Both the position numbers and the translations under genes were made by a program. Source: Bufo bufo (taxonomy: Eukaryota; Chordata; Amphibia; Anura; Bufonidae). From it: a stretch of 64,000 nucleotides of DNA. The stretch spans positions 308,702,984-308,766,983 of the forward strand of contig NC_053390.1 in the NCBI RefSeq assembly GCF_905171765.1, given 5' to 3'. Numbering within the stretch: position 1 is the stretch's first letter; each line of letters begins with the position of its first letter. This document shows, piece by piece, positions 1 to 12,965 of the stretch. Below the pieces are notes generated by a model. That model searched no databases. It was not told the DNA's origin and was given only the letters and a program-made list of their open reading frames with translations.

Positions 1-673
1 CCCTCAATGTGTTAAAGAAAAAAATTTAATAAAATGGAAAATCTGCCAAAAAAGTGAAATTTAGAAATTTAATCTCCATTTTCCTTGAATTCTTGTGGAA
101 CACCTAAAGGGTTAACAAAGTTTGTAAAATCAGTTTTGAGTAACTTGAGGGGTGTAGTTTCTACAATGGGGTCATTTATGGGGGGTTTCCACTATGTAAG
201 CGCCACAAAGTGACTTCAGACCTGAACCTGGTCCTTAAAAAGTGGGTTTTGGAAATTTTCTTAAAAATTTGAAGAATTGCTTCTAAACTTCTAAGCCTTC
301 TAACGTCCTAAAAAAATAAAATGACATTTCCAAAACGATGCCAACATAAGTAGACATATGGGAAATGTTAAGTAGTAGATATTTTATTAGGTATGACTTT
401 CTGTTTTAGAAGCAGAGAAATTGAAATTTTGAAAATTGTGAGTTTTTCATTTTTTCTTTATAAATTTGGTACTTTTTCATAAATAAAAGGTGAAATATAT
501 TGACTCAAATTTATGACTATCATGAAGTACAATATGTCACGAGAAAACAATCTCAGAATGGCTTGGATAAATAAAAGTGTTCCAAAGCAATTACCACATA
601 AAGTGACGCAGTAAAGTAAAAGTAAAATTTGACCTGGACACTGGGGCATCAATGACCCTTGGTCATGAAAGGG
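1..673 (-). repeat. 3' portion of a TTAA-flanked non-autonomous element, cut by window edge
   Basis: The sequence matches in near-identical form the segment 24630-25297, for example the shared run about Ctgccaaaaaagtgaaattt. It ends at 673 next to TTAA (674-677). Non-coding; AT-rich. The other end lies outside the window. Confidence 0.6.
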
Positions 674-677
674 TTAA

Positions 678-3043
678 GGACCGGGCTCATTTTCACCTTC
701 AGGACCAGGCCATTTTTTGCAAATCTGACCAGTGTCACTTTATGTTGTGATAACTTTAAAACGCTTTGACTTATCCAGGCCATTCTGAGATAGTTTTTTC
801 GTCACATATTGTACTTCATGACACTGGTAAAATGGAAAGAAAAAAAAAACATTTTTATTTATAAAAAAAATACCAAATTTGCAAATTTCCAAGTTTCAAT
901 TTCTCTTCCTCTATAATACATAGTAATACCTACAAAAATAGTTATTACTTTACATTCCCCATATGTCTACTTCATGTTTGGATCATTTTGGGAATGACAT
1001 TATTTTTTTGGGGGATGTTACAAGGATTAGAAGTTTAGAAGCAAATCTTGAAATTTTTCAGAAATTTTCAAAAACCTACTTTTCAAGGACCAGTTCAGAT
1101 CTGAAGTCACTTTGTGAGGCTTACATAATAGAAACCACCCAAAAATGACCCCATTCTAGAAACTACACCCCTCAAGGTATTCAAAACTGATTTTACAAAC
1201 GTCATTAACCCTTTAGGTGTTCCACAAGAATTAATGGAAAATAGAGATACAATTTCAAAATTTCACTTTTTTGGCAGATTTTCAATTTTAATACATTTTT
1301 TTCCAGTTACAAAGCAAGGGTTAACAGCCAAACCAAACTCAATATTTATGGCTCTGATTCTGTAGTTTACAGAAACACCCCATATGTGGTCGTAAACCTC
1401 TGTACAGGCACACGGCAGGGTATAGAAGGAAAGGAATGCCATACGGTTTTTGGAAGGCAGATTTTGCTGGACAGTTCTTTTTTACACCATGTCCCATTTG
1501 AAGCGCCCCTGATGCACCCCTAGAGTAGAAACTCCAAAAAAGTGACCCCATTTTAGAAACTACGGGATAGGGTGGCAGTTTTGTTGGTACTATTTTAGGG
1601 TACATATGACTTTTGGTTGCTCTATATCACACTTTTTGTGAGGCAAGGTAACAAGAAATAGCTGTTTTGGCACCGTTTTTTTTTTTGTTATTTACAATAT
1701 TCATCTGACAGGTTAGATCATGGGGTATTTTTATAGACAAGGTTGTCACGGACGCGGCAATACCTAATATGTATACTTTTATTTTATTTATGTAAGTTTT
1801 ACACAATGATTTCATTTTTTGAAACCAAAAAAATAATGTTTTAGTGTTTCCATAGTCTGAGAGCCATAGTTTTTTCAGTTTTTGGGCGATTATCTTGGGT
1901 AGGGTCTCATTTTTTGTGGAATGAGATGACGGTTTGATTGGCACTATTTTAGAGGGCATATGACTTTTTGATCGCTTGCTATTACTCTTTTTGTGATGTA
2001 AGGTGACAAAAAATGGTTTATTTAGCACAGTTTTTATTTTTTATTGTTTACGGTTTTCATCTGAGGGGTTAGGTCATGTGATATTTTTATAGAGCCGGTC
2101 GATACCTAATATGTATACTTTGTTTTTGTTTATGTAAGTTTTACACAATAACAGCTTTTTTAAAACAAAAAAAAATGATGTTTTAGTGTCTCCATATTCT
2201 GAGCCATAGTTTTTTTATTTTTTGGGCGATTGTCTCAGGTAGCGGCTCATTTTTTGCGGGATGAGGTGACGGTTAGATTGGTACTATTTTGGTGGGCATA
2301 CGCCTTTTTGATCGCTTGTTGTTGTACTTTTTGTGATGTAAGGTGCCAAATTTTTTATTTTATTTAGCACAGTTTTTATTTTTTATATTTTACGGTCTTC
2401 ATCTGAGGGGTTAGGTCAAGTGATATGTTTATAGTCAATACGGATGCGGCGATACCTAATATGTCTTTTTTCCCTATTTTTTACCAATTTTTTTTTACTT
2501 TATTTGTGGAAAATGACGTTTTTATTTATTTTTACTTGAAACTTTTAATTTTTCTGGGGGGAAAACTTTATTTTTTCAACTTTTTTTTCACTTTATTTTT
2601 TGTCCCACTTTGGGACTTCAACTTTTGGGGGTCTAATCCTTTACAATGCATTCCAATACTTCTGTATGGGAATGCATTGGCTGTATGAGTAATACAGTGA
2701 GTATTACTCATACAGCTTCCGGCATGGGGGCTGGATCTCACAGGCTCGTCACAGGAAGGCAGCGCCACTGCCTTCAATGCCATTGGGTCCCCTCTACAGC
2801 CACATGGGGTTTCGATGGCACCGCCGCCCGCCGCCGCACCAGGTAAAAGCCACAAACCGCAGGTCTGAATTGACCTGCGGTTTGGGGCGATCGCCAACAC
2901 GGGGGGGACATGGAACCCCCCCGCGCATTTAGTCAAGGTGCCTGCTCAATGTGATCGGAAATACACAGGACGTACCGGTACGCCCTGTGTCCTTAAGTAC
3001 CAGGACATCAGGGCGTACCGGTACGCCCTGTGTCCGGAAGAGT
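678..3043. mobile_element. TTAA-flanked non-autonomous DNA transposon (2.4 kb)
   Basis: The element lies between TTAA at 674-677 and TTAA at 3044-3047. Its right part is an inverted copy of 21767-23260, including palindromic terminal motifs GGGCGTACCGGTACGCCC (3011-3028) and a close variant at about 2969-2988. Internal hairpins occur at 2670-2720 and 2856-2885. There is no transposase. A TTAA target is typical of piggyBac and Kolobok superfamilies; which one applies cannot be decided here. Confidence 0.6.
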
Positions 3044-3047
3044 TTAA

Positions 3048-3599
3048 AGACACTGCTGGCAGGTGATAGACTATGGCTAAGACACCCATTACCCAGAACA
3101 TTAATAGGCCAGTACCACCTAAGTACTAAATTGCTACAATCCAATCTGCCTCCATAATCCTTAATGGTGCCAAAGAAGATTTGCCCTTAAAATCTGCTCT
3201 CTGTGACCCCTTTTTGAGAAAGTAGCGAGGGAGGCATTTAAAAAGTCAAATACACACTGTTTGCAACTTTTTATCTCTAGAAAACTGCCATAGGGGGAAT
3301 GATAAATTCCCTCCATATTTTTTATTACTTTGTCAATGTATAAGCATAAAAACTCTAAAGATGGTCATAAATTATGTATAAAAAAACTTACATTAAAAGA
3401 AACCTGCATTATTGATGAAAAACACAGTTGTCACTAGCCCGACAAATAACAAATGTTATAACTGATAAAGACCAAAATTACAGGACTTCAATTTGATGGG
3501 CTTGTTCAACCTGCGACCTACAAGTGATATCTGAGATTTTTTTATCAGGTGACTGATGTTAGAGTGGAACTTCTGACCCTCCTGGCAGGACGCATTCCT
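3048..3599. other. no recognised feature
   Basis: Nothing coding or repetitive was recognised in this stretch between the TTAA element and the AATATTCG-rich element. Confidence 0.4.
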
Positions 3600-3607
3600 G
3601 CTATTAT

Positions 3608-6146
3608 TAGTGTTGGGCGCGACTATTCAAATTGCGAATATTAATCGCGAATATTGGCACTTCGAGAATTCGCAAATATTTAGAATATAGTGATATATAT
3701 TTGTAATTTCTTGCTTGTGGGCCAATGAGAAGGCTGCAATGTCTTTGTCTGAGCTTAGCAACATCCCTAGCAACCAATAGGAAAGTTGCCTACCCCTTAC
3801 TATATAAGAACCTCCCCAGCAGCCATTTTCTGTAGTTTTATGGAGTTCTGAGAGAGACAGCAGTGTTATTGCTGTGCTCTGTGCTTTCCTGTGTCATTAC
3901 ATTAGATAGATATAAAAATACAGTGCAACAGCACTCTGCAAACCAAATAGAGTACATAAATGTCATAATAATGATAAATATTATAATATTAATCCTATTC
4001 TCATTTAGTAAATTTGAGTTTCTTAGCAAATATATTTTGTACAAAATTATTTGGGCCCGTCTGCCAAACGTCAAGGCGATCTCTGTAAGATGGGAACCTA
4101 ACACTAAACGCTACCTGTAATGAGCCCTCACGGCCACTATAAAATTCATGGAGCGTCGGTTCCACATGGATGCTGGGTCCAATCTGCTACAGGGAACGCA
4201 GATAACCAACATGCATGCTGAGCTCACTCCGCACCTTACCTGGTATCAAACGGCTTCCAAAACCAGTGAGAGTCCAAAATATATTCGCTAAGAATCTCAA
4301 ATTTACTAAATGAGTATAGGATTAATATTATAACATTTTTCATTATCATGACATTTATGTACTTTATTTGGTTTTCAGAGTGCTGTTGCACTCTATTTTT
4401 GTGTGTGTATTTAGCCATGGCAACGTGCACCTGCACATTGGGATGTGCTGACTGACCCCCTTTTCTTTGCAGTCTGTATTAAGAGGTGTGGCTAACTCCA
4501 CTTAGTCTTGCACCCCTGACTAGCCTGTCTGCCACATGGGCTGTTTTTAATTAGTGTAAGTATAAGGGCTCGTTCACACAACCGTATGTGTTTTTCAGTG
4601 TTTTGCGGATCCGTTTTTCTGTTTTTGTTTTTTTTCAGTAGTGTTTCCGGTTCCGTTCCGTTTTTCGGTTCTATTTTTCCGTATGGCATATACAGTATAC
4701 AGTAATTACATAGAAAAAATTTGGCTGGGCATAACATTTTCAATAGATAGTCCCGCAAAAATGGAACGAATATGGAAGGCATACGGAGTACATTCCGTAT
4801 GTGTTCCTTTTTTTTGCGGACCTATTGACTTGAATGCAGCCACGGAACGTGATTTGCGGGCAATAATAGGACATGTTCTACTGTATCTTTCAACGGAACG
4901 GAAAAACGAAAATACGGAAACGGAATTTATACAGAGTACATGCCTTTTTTTGGGCGGAACCATTGAAGTGAATGGTGAAAAAACCTTTCGTGTGAACGAG
5001 ACCTAAATCTGTAGCCTGCTCTCCCTGAAACCTTATGGCTTTCGGAGAGGTATAGGGTGGACTCTCACTTTTAGGGCTTATACACACGAAAGTATTTTCT
5101 TTCCGCTTCTGTTCTGTTATTTGTGTGGACCGTATGCGGAATTTAATGGGTCCTCAAAAACAACGGAAGGTACTCCGTGTGCATTCCGTTTGCGTAAAAG
5201 TAGTGCATGTCCTATTATTGTCCGCAAATCACGGTCCGAGGCCCCATTCAAGTCAATGGTTCCGCAAAAAATACAGAACGCACACGGAACACATCCTTAT
5301 GTCATCCGTATTTCATCCTAATTTTGCGGATCCATACTGTAGAAATGCTATGCCCAGCCCATATTGCTCATGTGTTTGTTGGTGATTAATAAGTTACTGT
5401 TTCCATTTCCGATCTGCAAAAAACGGATCGCATACGGAAACCATACGGATATGTTTTGTGAAATAATGGAACGAAAGAGGACTTAAATCAGAGGAAAAAA
5501 AACTCAGATATTGAACAACGGATCTGTGAAAAACGGACCGCAAAACAACCGTTGTGTGCATGAGCCCTTATTGGAAGCTGTTTGACACCCGGCAAGGTGC
5601 AGAGTGAGCTCAGCATGCATGTTAGTATCATGACATTTATGTACTCTATTTAGTTTGCAGAGGGCTGTTGCACTGTAATTTTTTTGTATAATACAGATAG
5701 TTAGTGGGAGCTAGTCAGTGTAGGTTATATCCTGATATAGTGTAGCTGTTGCAGTGCAAGGTGTTAGGTTCTGCTGTCCATACATACATGCAGACCTGTT
5801 AAAATGTGAAGTTTCACGTATTGTGCCAAAATATTTGCATCATTAGTGCCGATTAGCTCAATCGCGAATATATTGGAGTACTCTAACTGCATATAAAGCT
5901 ATTGCAATGTTCTGCCATGCCAACTATTTTCTCCAGTCTCAGGAAACTTCTAGCAGCTTGGAAAATGTAGCAAAAGTGACCCACGCCTGTATTTCGCGTG
6001 CATTACGCAAATATTACGTTGCCGATTTTTCGCCATCAAGAAATAATCTTAAATTTGTGAATATATGACGAATATTCATCCAAATATTCGTCCAAATATT
6101 CGTGAAATATCGCGAATTTGAATATAGCCCCTGCCGCTCATCACTA
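3608..6146. mobile_element. AATATTCG-rich hAT-type non-autonomous element with 8-bp target duplication
   Basis: The ends are inverted (TAGTGTTGGGCG at 3608 and the complement of TAGTGATGAGCG at 6146). A perfect 8-bp direct repeat GCTATTAT flanks it (3600-3607 and 6147-6154), which is the hAT-style target length. The terminal regions are rich in AATATTCGC. Inside, 3925-4040 and 4275-4395 are inverted copies of each other, with a third short copy at 5627-5690. Two smaller MITEs sit at 4564-5573. No transposase frame is present. Confidence 0.75.
4564..5573. mobile_element. two adjacent AGGGCTC-ended MITEs inside the hAT-type element
   Basis: The first copy spans about 4564-5003 (AGGGCTCGTTCACAC to GTGTGAACGAGACCT) and the second about 5074-5573 (AGGGCTTATACACACG to GTGTGCATGAGCCCT). 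Both have inverted ends and internal TTTTTTGCGGACC-type motifs. The same family recurs at 33976, 46326, 60437 and 60816. Non-coding. Confidence 0.6.
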
Positions 6147-6340
6147 GCTATTATAAAGGGTAGTATCTGTCATTGAGTGAGACCAAGACACTTGAAGTCA
6201 ATGGCTCCAGCAATTAAGGGAATCTGTCACCATAATCTTGGACTATTATCTGCAGTAATATATTTGTAGCACTGCAGATAAAGAGTACATATCCACCCTC
6301 TCCTGTTTTTCTGCTGTTAGCATTTAAAGGTGCAGTGAAA

Positions 6341-7927
6341 TACACTGCTCAAAAAAATAAAGGGAACACAAAAATAACACATCCTAGATCTGAGTTAATT
6401 AAATATTCTTCTGAAATACTTTGTTCTTTACATAGTTGAATGTGCTGACAACAAAATCACACAAAAATTAAAAAATGGAAATCAAATTTTTCAACCCATG
6501 GAGGTCTGGATTTGGAGTCACACTCAAAATTAAAGTGGAAAAACACACTACAGGCTGATCCAACTTTGATGTAATGTCCTTAAAACAAGTCAAAATGAGG
6601 CTCAGTAGTGTGTGTGGCCTCCACGTGCCTGTATGACCTCCCTACAACTCCTGTGCATGCTCCTGATGAGGTGGCGGACGGTCTCCTGAGGGATCTCCTC
6701 CCAGACCTGGACTAAAGCATCTGCCAACTCCTGGACAGTCTGTAGTGCAACGTGACGTTGGTGGATAGAGCAAGACATGATGTCCCAAATGTGCTCAATT
6801 GGATTCAGGTCTGGGGAACGGGCGGGCCAGTCCATAGCATCAATGCCTTCGTCTTGCAGGAACTGCTGACACACTCCAGCCACATGAGGTCTAGCATTGT
6901 CTTGCATTAGGAGGAACCCAGGGCCAACCGCACCAGCATATGGTCTCACAAGGGGTCTGAGGATCTCATCTTAGCACCTAATGGCAGTCAGGCTACCTCT
7001 GGCGAGCACATGGAGGGCTGTGCGGCACTCCAAAGAAATGCCACCCCACAACATTTTTTGACCCAATGCCAAACCGGTCATGCTGGAGGATGTTGCAGGC
7101 AGCAGAACGTTCTCCACGGCGTATCCAGACTCAGTCACGTCTGTCACATGTGCTCAGTGTGAACCTGCTTTCATCTGTGAAGAGCACAGGGCGCCAGTGG
7201 CGAATTTGCCAATCTTGGTGTTCTCTGGAAAATGCCAAACGTCCTGCACGGTGTTGGGCTGTAAGCACAACCCCCACCTGTGGACGTCTGGCCCTCATAT
7301 CACCCTCATGGAGTCTGTTTCTGACCGTTTGAGCAGACACATGCACATTTGTGGCCTGCTGGAGGTCATTTTGCAGGGCTCTGGCAGTGCTCCTCCTGTT
7401 CCTCCTTGCACAAAGGCGGAGGTAGCGGTCCTGCTGCTGGGTTGTTGCCCTCCTACGGCCTCCTCCACGTCTCCTGATGTACTGGCCTGTCTCCTGGTAG
7501 CGCCTCCATGCTCTGGACACTACGCTGACAGACACAGCAAACCTTCTTGTCACAGCTCGCATTGATGTGCCATCCTGGATAAGCTGCACTACCTGAGCCA
7601 CTTGTGTGGGTTGTAGACTCCGTCTCATGCTACCACTAGAGTGAAAGCACCGCCAGCATTCAAAAGTGACCAAAACATCAGCCAGAAAGCATAGGAACTG
7701 AGAAGTGGTCTGGGGTCACCACCTGCAGAACCACTCCTTTATTGGGGGTGTCTTGCTAATTGCCTATAATTTCCACCTGTTGTCTATCCCATTTGCACAA
7801 CAGCATGTGAAACTGATTGTCACTCAGTGTTGCTTCCTAAGTGGACAGTTTGATTTCACAGAAGTGTGATTGACTTGGAGTTACATTGTGTTGTTTAAGT
7901 GTTCCCTTTATTTTTTTGTGCAGTGTA
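6341..7927 (-). mobile_element. Tc1/mariner-type transposon (decayed)
   Basis: Inverted ends with AAAAATAAAGGGAACAC (6352-6368) and its complement near 7899-7915 flank a transposase relic on the minus strand. TA dinucleotides occur at both boundaries, as expected for Tc1/mariner. The copy is nearly full length at about 1.6 kb. Confidence 0.85.
6602..7673 (-). pseudogene. Tc1-like transposase pseudogene
   Basis: The gene would encode a cut-and-paste DDE transposase acting on the surrounding inverted repeats. An N-terminal helix-turn-helix region (near 7450-7625) is followed by the first catalytic Asp in LFTDESRF, the second in QDNARPH and the Glu in SPDLNPIEH, so all three catalytic residues are still visible. 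The frame is broken: an in-frame TGA at about 7131-7133, a 1-base frameshift near an A-run on the minus strand at about 7052-7058, and a TAA near 6973. The copy cannot make an intact enzyme. Open frames on the plus strand at 7066-7565 are antisense shadows. Confidence 0.85.
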
Positions 7928-9318
7928 CATTGTCAGGACTTCTCTGTATGCGCACAGGTGTTCTCTCCATTATGTGAGCACAGGACAGCAATCCGGGCTG
8001 TGTAGTTCAGTGTAGCTTTGAGCCCTGACAAGTAGGGGAAATGGGAAAATAAAAATTTGTTATCTGAATGTCTTACACATACCTGAGTAAAAAAATAAAA
8101 AGTTTGCATAATGGCTGTGCTTCTTTGTGCAATCATAACTGAGAAGGAACAGTTATGTTTGGGCTTCCCTAATGTCTCTTTCAGCCATATTATTCCCTCC
8201 TGTTTCAGCTGCACAGGTAGATGCATTTCACTTGGACCATGGACCATGACTTTCACAATTATGAAAATCGAAAAGCTTTATTAATGATATACAATGAATA
8301 CATACATGATATTAAAAGGCAGCACAAAGGTGGAACACACAGATAAGGAACAGGACATGTGAAATGTAATATTTTCCTTTTTAATAAATTTGCAAACATT
8401 TCTACAATTCTGTTTTCATTAAGTGGGATTAATTGCAGAAACTTGAGACTTAAAGGCCACAACAAAACAAAATGTGAAAAAAGTGAAAAGGTCTGAAGAC
8501 TTTCTGAAAGCATTATACAAGTATAGGTTCAGCAAAGCTGTTTAACAACCCTTTTAATATCTCATATTTGGCATATTTGGATGCCATACCTGGGGTTCCC
8601 TCTATGAGCCAGAGGTCTCTGAACCTGGACCAGTGGTAAACAGTTGATCACTGGAGTAGTTGAAACCTGAAACGAGTTTTGTATTTGTGACACAATCCTT
8701 ATAATATGCTTGTATATTGTTACTGACACCTCTAGAAAATAGTTCAGCCTAATCTGGTGGTAGGAAAGCAATAACTGTATAAGGATATACTGTAAACCAG
8801 CTCTTCACACTGCATCAGACATTCATTGCTGTAATAATACTCTATGACATGAACAAATAACCTTACACTTCCTCACTGTCATATCTTTTTACATCACATT
8901 AGTTGGCAATGGGTTAATATCCCATCCATGTAAAGATGCATTGTAAGGTAGCCGTTACTGGGTGCTGTGGGCCATGTGGTGAGAACTGATAAACTCAGAG
9001 CAGTGTCTGGATTGCACCAGCCCCATTGGGAAATCAGTTGTCTTCCTGATCATGGGGGGCGGAATCTGTCAGCCACAGGGAGGGGACAGATAGTAATATA
9101 GATAATTACACCCCCATCTGATCTTCTTCACATCATACTTGCAGTCAGAATCAGGTGTAATAGTCATCCCCAGAGACTGAGTCTGGTGTGTGGGACAGAA
9201 AACCTTTACTCCAAAGGGGAAAATTGTGACAGTGAGAAGTGTGCGAAAGAGAGAGATCAATTAAACAGGTAAAATCTACCAGCGAGCACATCCAATCTGC
9301 CTTTTATACAAGAGAGAT

Positions 9319-9322
<4 letters not shown>
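7928..9322. other. no recognised feature
   Basis: No gene, RNA or clear repeat was recognised. The small open frames here lack family motifs, splice context or composition suggesting coding. Confidence 0.4.

Positions 9323-9379
<57 letters not shown>
9323..9379. repeat. (GATA)n microsatellite
   Basis: About 14 uninterrupted AGAT units. The minus-strand frame across it reads as a serine/tyrosine/isoleucine/leucine repeat and is not a gene. Confidence 0.95.
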
Positions 9380-9380
<1 letters not shown>

Positions 9381-9992
9381 ATTAGATTGCATTTAATATG
9401 TGTTGCCAATAGCAAATATGACTTAAATATGAGTGTATATGTTTCCCTGTTTCTGGGTGCACTAAGAATAAGCGCACATTTATAACTAATTTTGTATGGT
9501 GTTTTATGGATTAGTTGTCTAACTTGAAAGGACAATTATTTTTTTATGACTATGCATGTTAGACAGATTTTATTAGATTCACAAAAATATATCTAAATAT
9601 ATTTCTTACAAAGTGGAGGGAACCCCAAATGCAGCGCAGGGAAGACTGACTACATCAATATGTCACCATGAATTGAATGCATTTTAATTTTAAATTTTTG
9701 ATTGGAGGTGACACAGGAAAAAAATGTTTAAGTCACATCTATGATGCTTCTTTCAATTTTAAATAAATGTTGTGCCATTTAATACTTCTATCTGGTATCA
9801 GGCAAACTTAAATGTTTGGATGCGTCATTTTGGCTTTTTTTTTTTACTAGGAAACTATTATATACTTAATCCAGATGATGTTTTAGTTATTGGGTTATTT
9901 ATCAGCTTAGATTAGAATTTGTATTCATTTATGTAGTAATGAGTGGTTAATTTGTAAGGTATGTCACAGATGATTGGAGTAAATGTCATGGA

Positions 9993-10007
9993 CTCTCTCT
10001 CTCTCTC

Positions 10008-10048
<41 letters not shown>

Positions 10049-10119
10049 TGTGTGTGTATATATATGTGTATGTGTATATATATATATATATATATATACA
10101 GTAGATATGTGTGTGTGTA
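9993..10119. repeat. compound (CT)n(AT)n(GT)n microsatellite
   Basis: A run of CT changes to long AT repeats with GT and GTAT interruptions. No other feature was recognised between 9380 and 11013 apart from this. Confidence 0.95.
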
Positions 10120-11013
10120 ATTTTGTTACCCTACAAAGATGCTAAAGCTACCACGTGGCACATCCACCATATTTAATTTGGATTTCAGACTTTTAACAAT
10201 TAATAATGTCGTTTCCAACGAATTTAAATACTAGCTCTGATATGATAGGAAACACACAAAAGCTTACGTACAGGGAATTCGTACATTTAATGTATTTTTA
10301 GGGGGCAAAATGTTTTAAACTGTTTAACTTTTTTGTCAATATAATAGAATGAATCACTTTTACCACTATATCTACAGTATGTATGATTCCCTAGCCTGTG
10401 CAGTACAATATATTCTAAGAAACTATTAAATATGAAAGGTTGACACCCTGTCAAATAGGTGTATGCCTTCCATCCCTTCTATGTAAAAAAAACTTTATAA
10501 CTATTGCTGCAAAAGGCCGGGCAATGTAGGCAGCTCAGCAAGATGCGTTCTAGTTTAGTTGCATCAGCATCTGGTAAAATGTTAACTTCTTTAAATACAA
10601 AATTTAGATTTTATGACTCTCCGAAAAGAAAAAAATGGAAAAAATTATTTGATCACATATTACTGACATGGCAAAATATTATTTATATTTTTGTGTTTCT
10701 GTCTGAAAAAAAAAAAAGACAAATAGTTTTCATGAAGACTGTAAGGCTCCTTTTATATTAAAAATATTTTATATTAATGATACAGAATAAAACCAGGAAA
10801 TATACATGTTAATAAAATTACTAACAAATGAACTGAACAGAAAAATAGGCCTATAAAAAGTAATAACATTTTATATACTGGATATGAAGAGAAATAAACT
10901 GAAAATGAAGATCAAGGTGTTTTTATATGTTTAATATCGCTACTAATAAAATCCATGTCTGCACTGAACCATAATGCATAGTGAGTAATTGGGGAAGTCA
11001 ACATTTAAGAATA

Positions 11014-12656
11014 TACAGTGGATATAAAAAGTCTACACACCCCTGTTAAAATATCAGGTTTCTGTGCTGTAAAAAAATGAGACAAAGATAAATAATTTCA
11101 GCACTTTTTCCCCCTTTAATGTGACCTATAAGCTGTACTACTCAATTGAAAAACAAACTGAAATCTTTTAGGTGGAGGGAAGAAAACAAAAAAAAAAACT
11201 AAAATAATGTGGTTGCATAAGTGTGCACCCCCCCTTCCTATAACTGGGGATGTAGCTGTGTTCAGAATTAAGCAATCACATTCAAAATCATGTTAAATAG
11301 GAGTCAGCATACACCTGCCATCATTTAAAGCGCCTCTGATTAACCCCAAATAAAGTTCAGCTGCTCTAGTTGGTCTTTCCTGAAATTTTCTTAGTCGCAT
11401 CCCACAGCAAAAGCCATGGTCCACAGAGAGCTTCCAAAGCATCAGAGGGATCTCATTGTTAAAAGGTATCAGTCAGGAGAAGGGTACAAAATAATTTCCA
11501 AGGCATTAGATATACCATGGAACACAGTGAAGACAGTCATCATCAAGTGGAGAAAATATGGCACAACAGTGACATTACCAAGAACTGGATGTCCCTCCAA
11601 AATTGATGAAAAGACGAGAAGAAAAGTGGTCTGGGAGGCTACCAAGAGGCCTACAGCAACATTAAAGGAGCTGCAGGAATATCTGGCAAGTACTGGCTGT
11701 GTGGTACATGTGACAACAATCTCCCGTATTCTTCATATGTCTGGGCTATGGGGTAGAGTGGCAAGATGAAAGCCTTTTCTTATGAAGAAAAACATCCAAG
11801 CCAGGCTACATTTTGCAAAAACACATCTGAAGTCTCCCAAAAGCATGTGGGAAAAGGTGTTATGGTCTCATGAAACGAAGGTTGAACTTTTTGGCCATAA
11901 TTCCAAAAGATATGTTTGGCCCAAAAACAACACTGGACATCCCCAAAAGAGCACCATACCCACAGTGAAGCATGGTGGTGGCAGCATCATGCCAAGGGGC
12001 TGTTTTTCTTCATCTGGAACTGGGGCCTTAGTTAAGCTAGAGGGAATTATGAACAGTTCCAAATACCAGTCAATATTGGCACAAAACCTTCAGGCTTCTG
12101 CTAGAAAGCTGAACATGAAGAGGAACTTCATCTTTCAGCATGACAACGACCCAAAGCATACATCCAAATCAACAAAGGAATGGCTTCACCAGAAGAAGAT
12201 TAAAGTTTTGGAATGGCCCAGCCAGAGCCCAGACCTGAATCCCATTGAAAATCTGTGGGGTGATCTGAAGAGGGTTGTGCACAGGAGATGCCCTCGCAAT
12301 CTGACAGATTTGGAGTGTTTTTTCTAAGAAGAGTGGGCAAATCTTGCCAAGTCAAAATGTGCCATGCTGATAGACTCATACCCAAAAAGACTGAGTGCTG
12401 TAATAAAATCAAAAGGTGCTTCAACAAAGTATTAGTTTAAGGGTGTGCACACTTATGCAACCATATTATTTTATTTTTATATTTTTTCTTCCCTCTACCT
12501 AAAAGATTTCAGTTTGTTTTTCAATTGATTTGTACAGTTTATAGCTCACATTAAAGGTGGAAAAAGTTCTGAAATGATTTATCTTTGTCTCATTTTTTTA
12601 CATCACAGAAACCTGACATTTTAAGAGGGGTGTGTAGACTTCTTATATCCACTGTA
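11014..12656 (+). mobile_element. Tc1-like transposon (nearly full length)
   Basis: The element starts TACAGTGGATATAAAAAG at 11014 and ends with the inverted form at 12656, between TA dinucleotides. Subterminal sequences are also inverted (about 11050-11200 against 12470-12640). It encloses a plus-strand transposase relic. Confidence 0.88.
11416..12435 (+). pseudogene. Tc1-like transposase pseudogene with two stops and a lost catalytic Asp
   Basis: The single reading frame covers 339 codons, the usual Tc1 transposase length. The helix-turn-helix DNA-binding half is at residues 1-110. The second catalytic Asp (QHDNDPKHT) and the Glu ([11 protein letters not shown]) are intact. The frame is interrupted by TGA at 11767-11769 and TAA at 12325-12327. 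In addition the first catalytic Asp is replaced by His (codon CAT at 11869-11871, residue 152, motif WSHETK), so the protein would be inactive even without the stops. Confidence 0.88.
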
Positions 12657-12965
12657 TATCCACTGTATAACACTCAAATTTACTAGCAACCATCAGGGGA
12701 AAAACATTGCACCTGGATGTATTGAGTTTCTCACAAAAGCCCCATTCACTTCTATGGGGCCAGGGCTGCTTGAAAAACAGACAATGTAGAAGAAAATGCT
12801 GCGATTTTTCCTGAATACAAAGTTGTTCAGTGAAAATTAATATACCCATTGAAATTAATGGGTCAGGATTCAGTGCGGATGCTGTCCATTTGCAAAACGG
12901 ATTGTATCCGGACAGAAAACTCGCTCATGTAAAAGAGGCATAAGTGTATGCCACCATGCAACACT

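Noticed and set aside
7080..7565. 161-residue plus-strand open frame
   Set aside because: Antisense shadow of the Tc1 transposase pseudogene.
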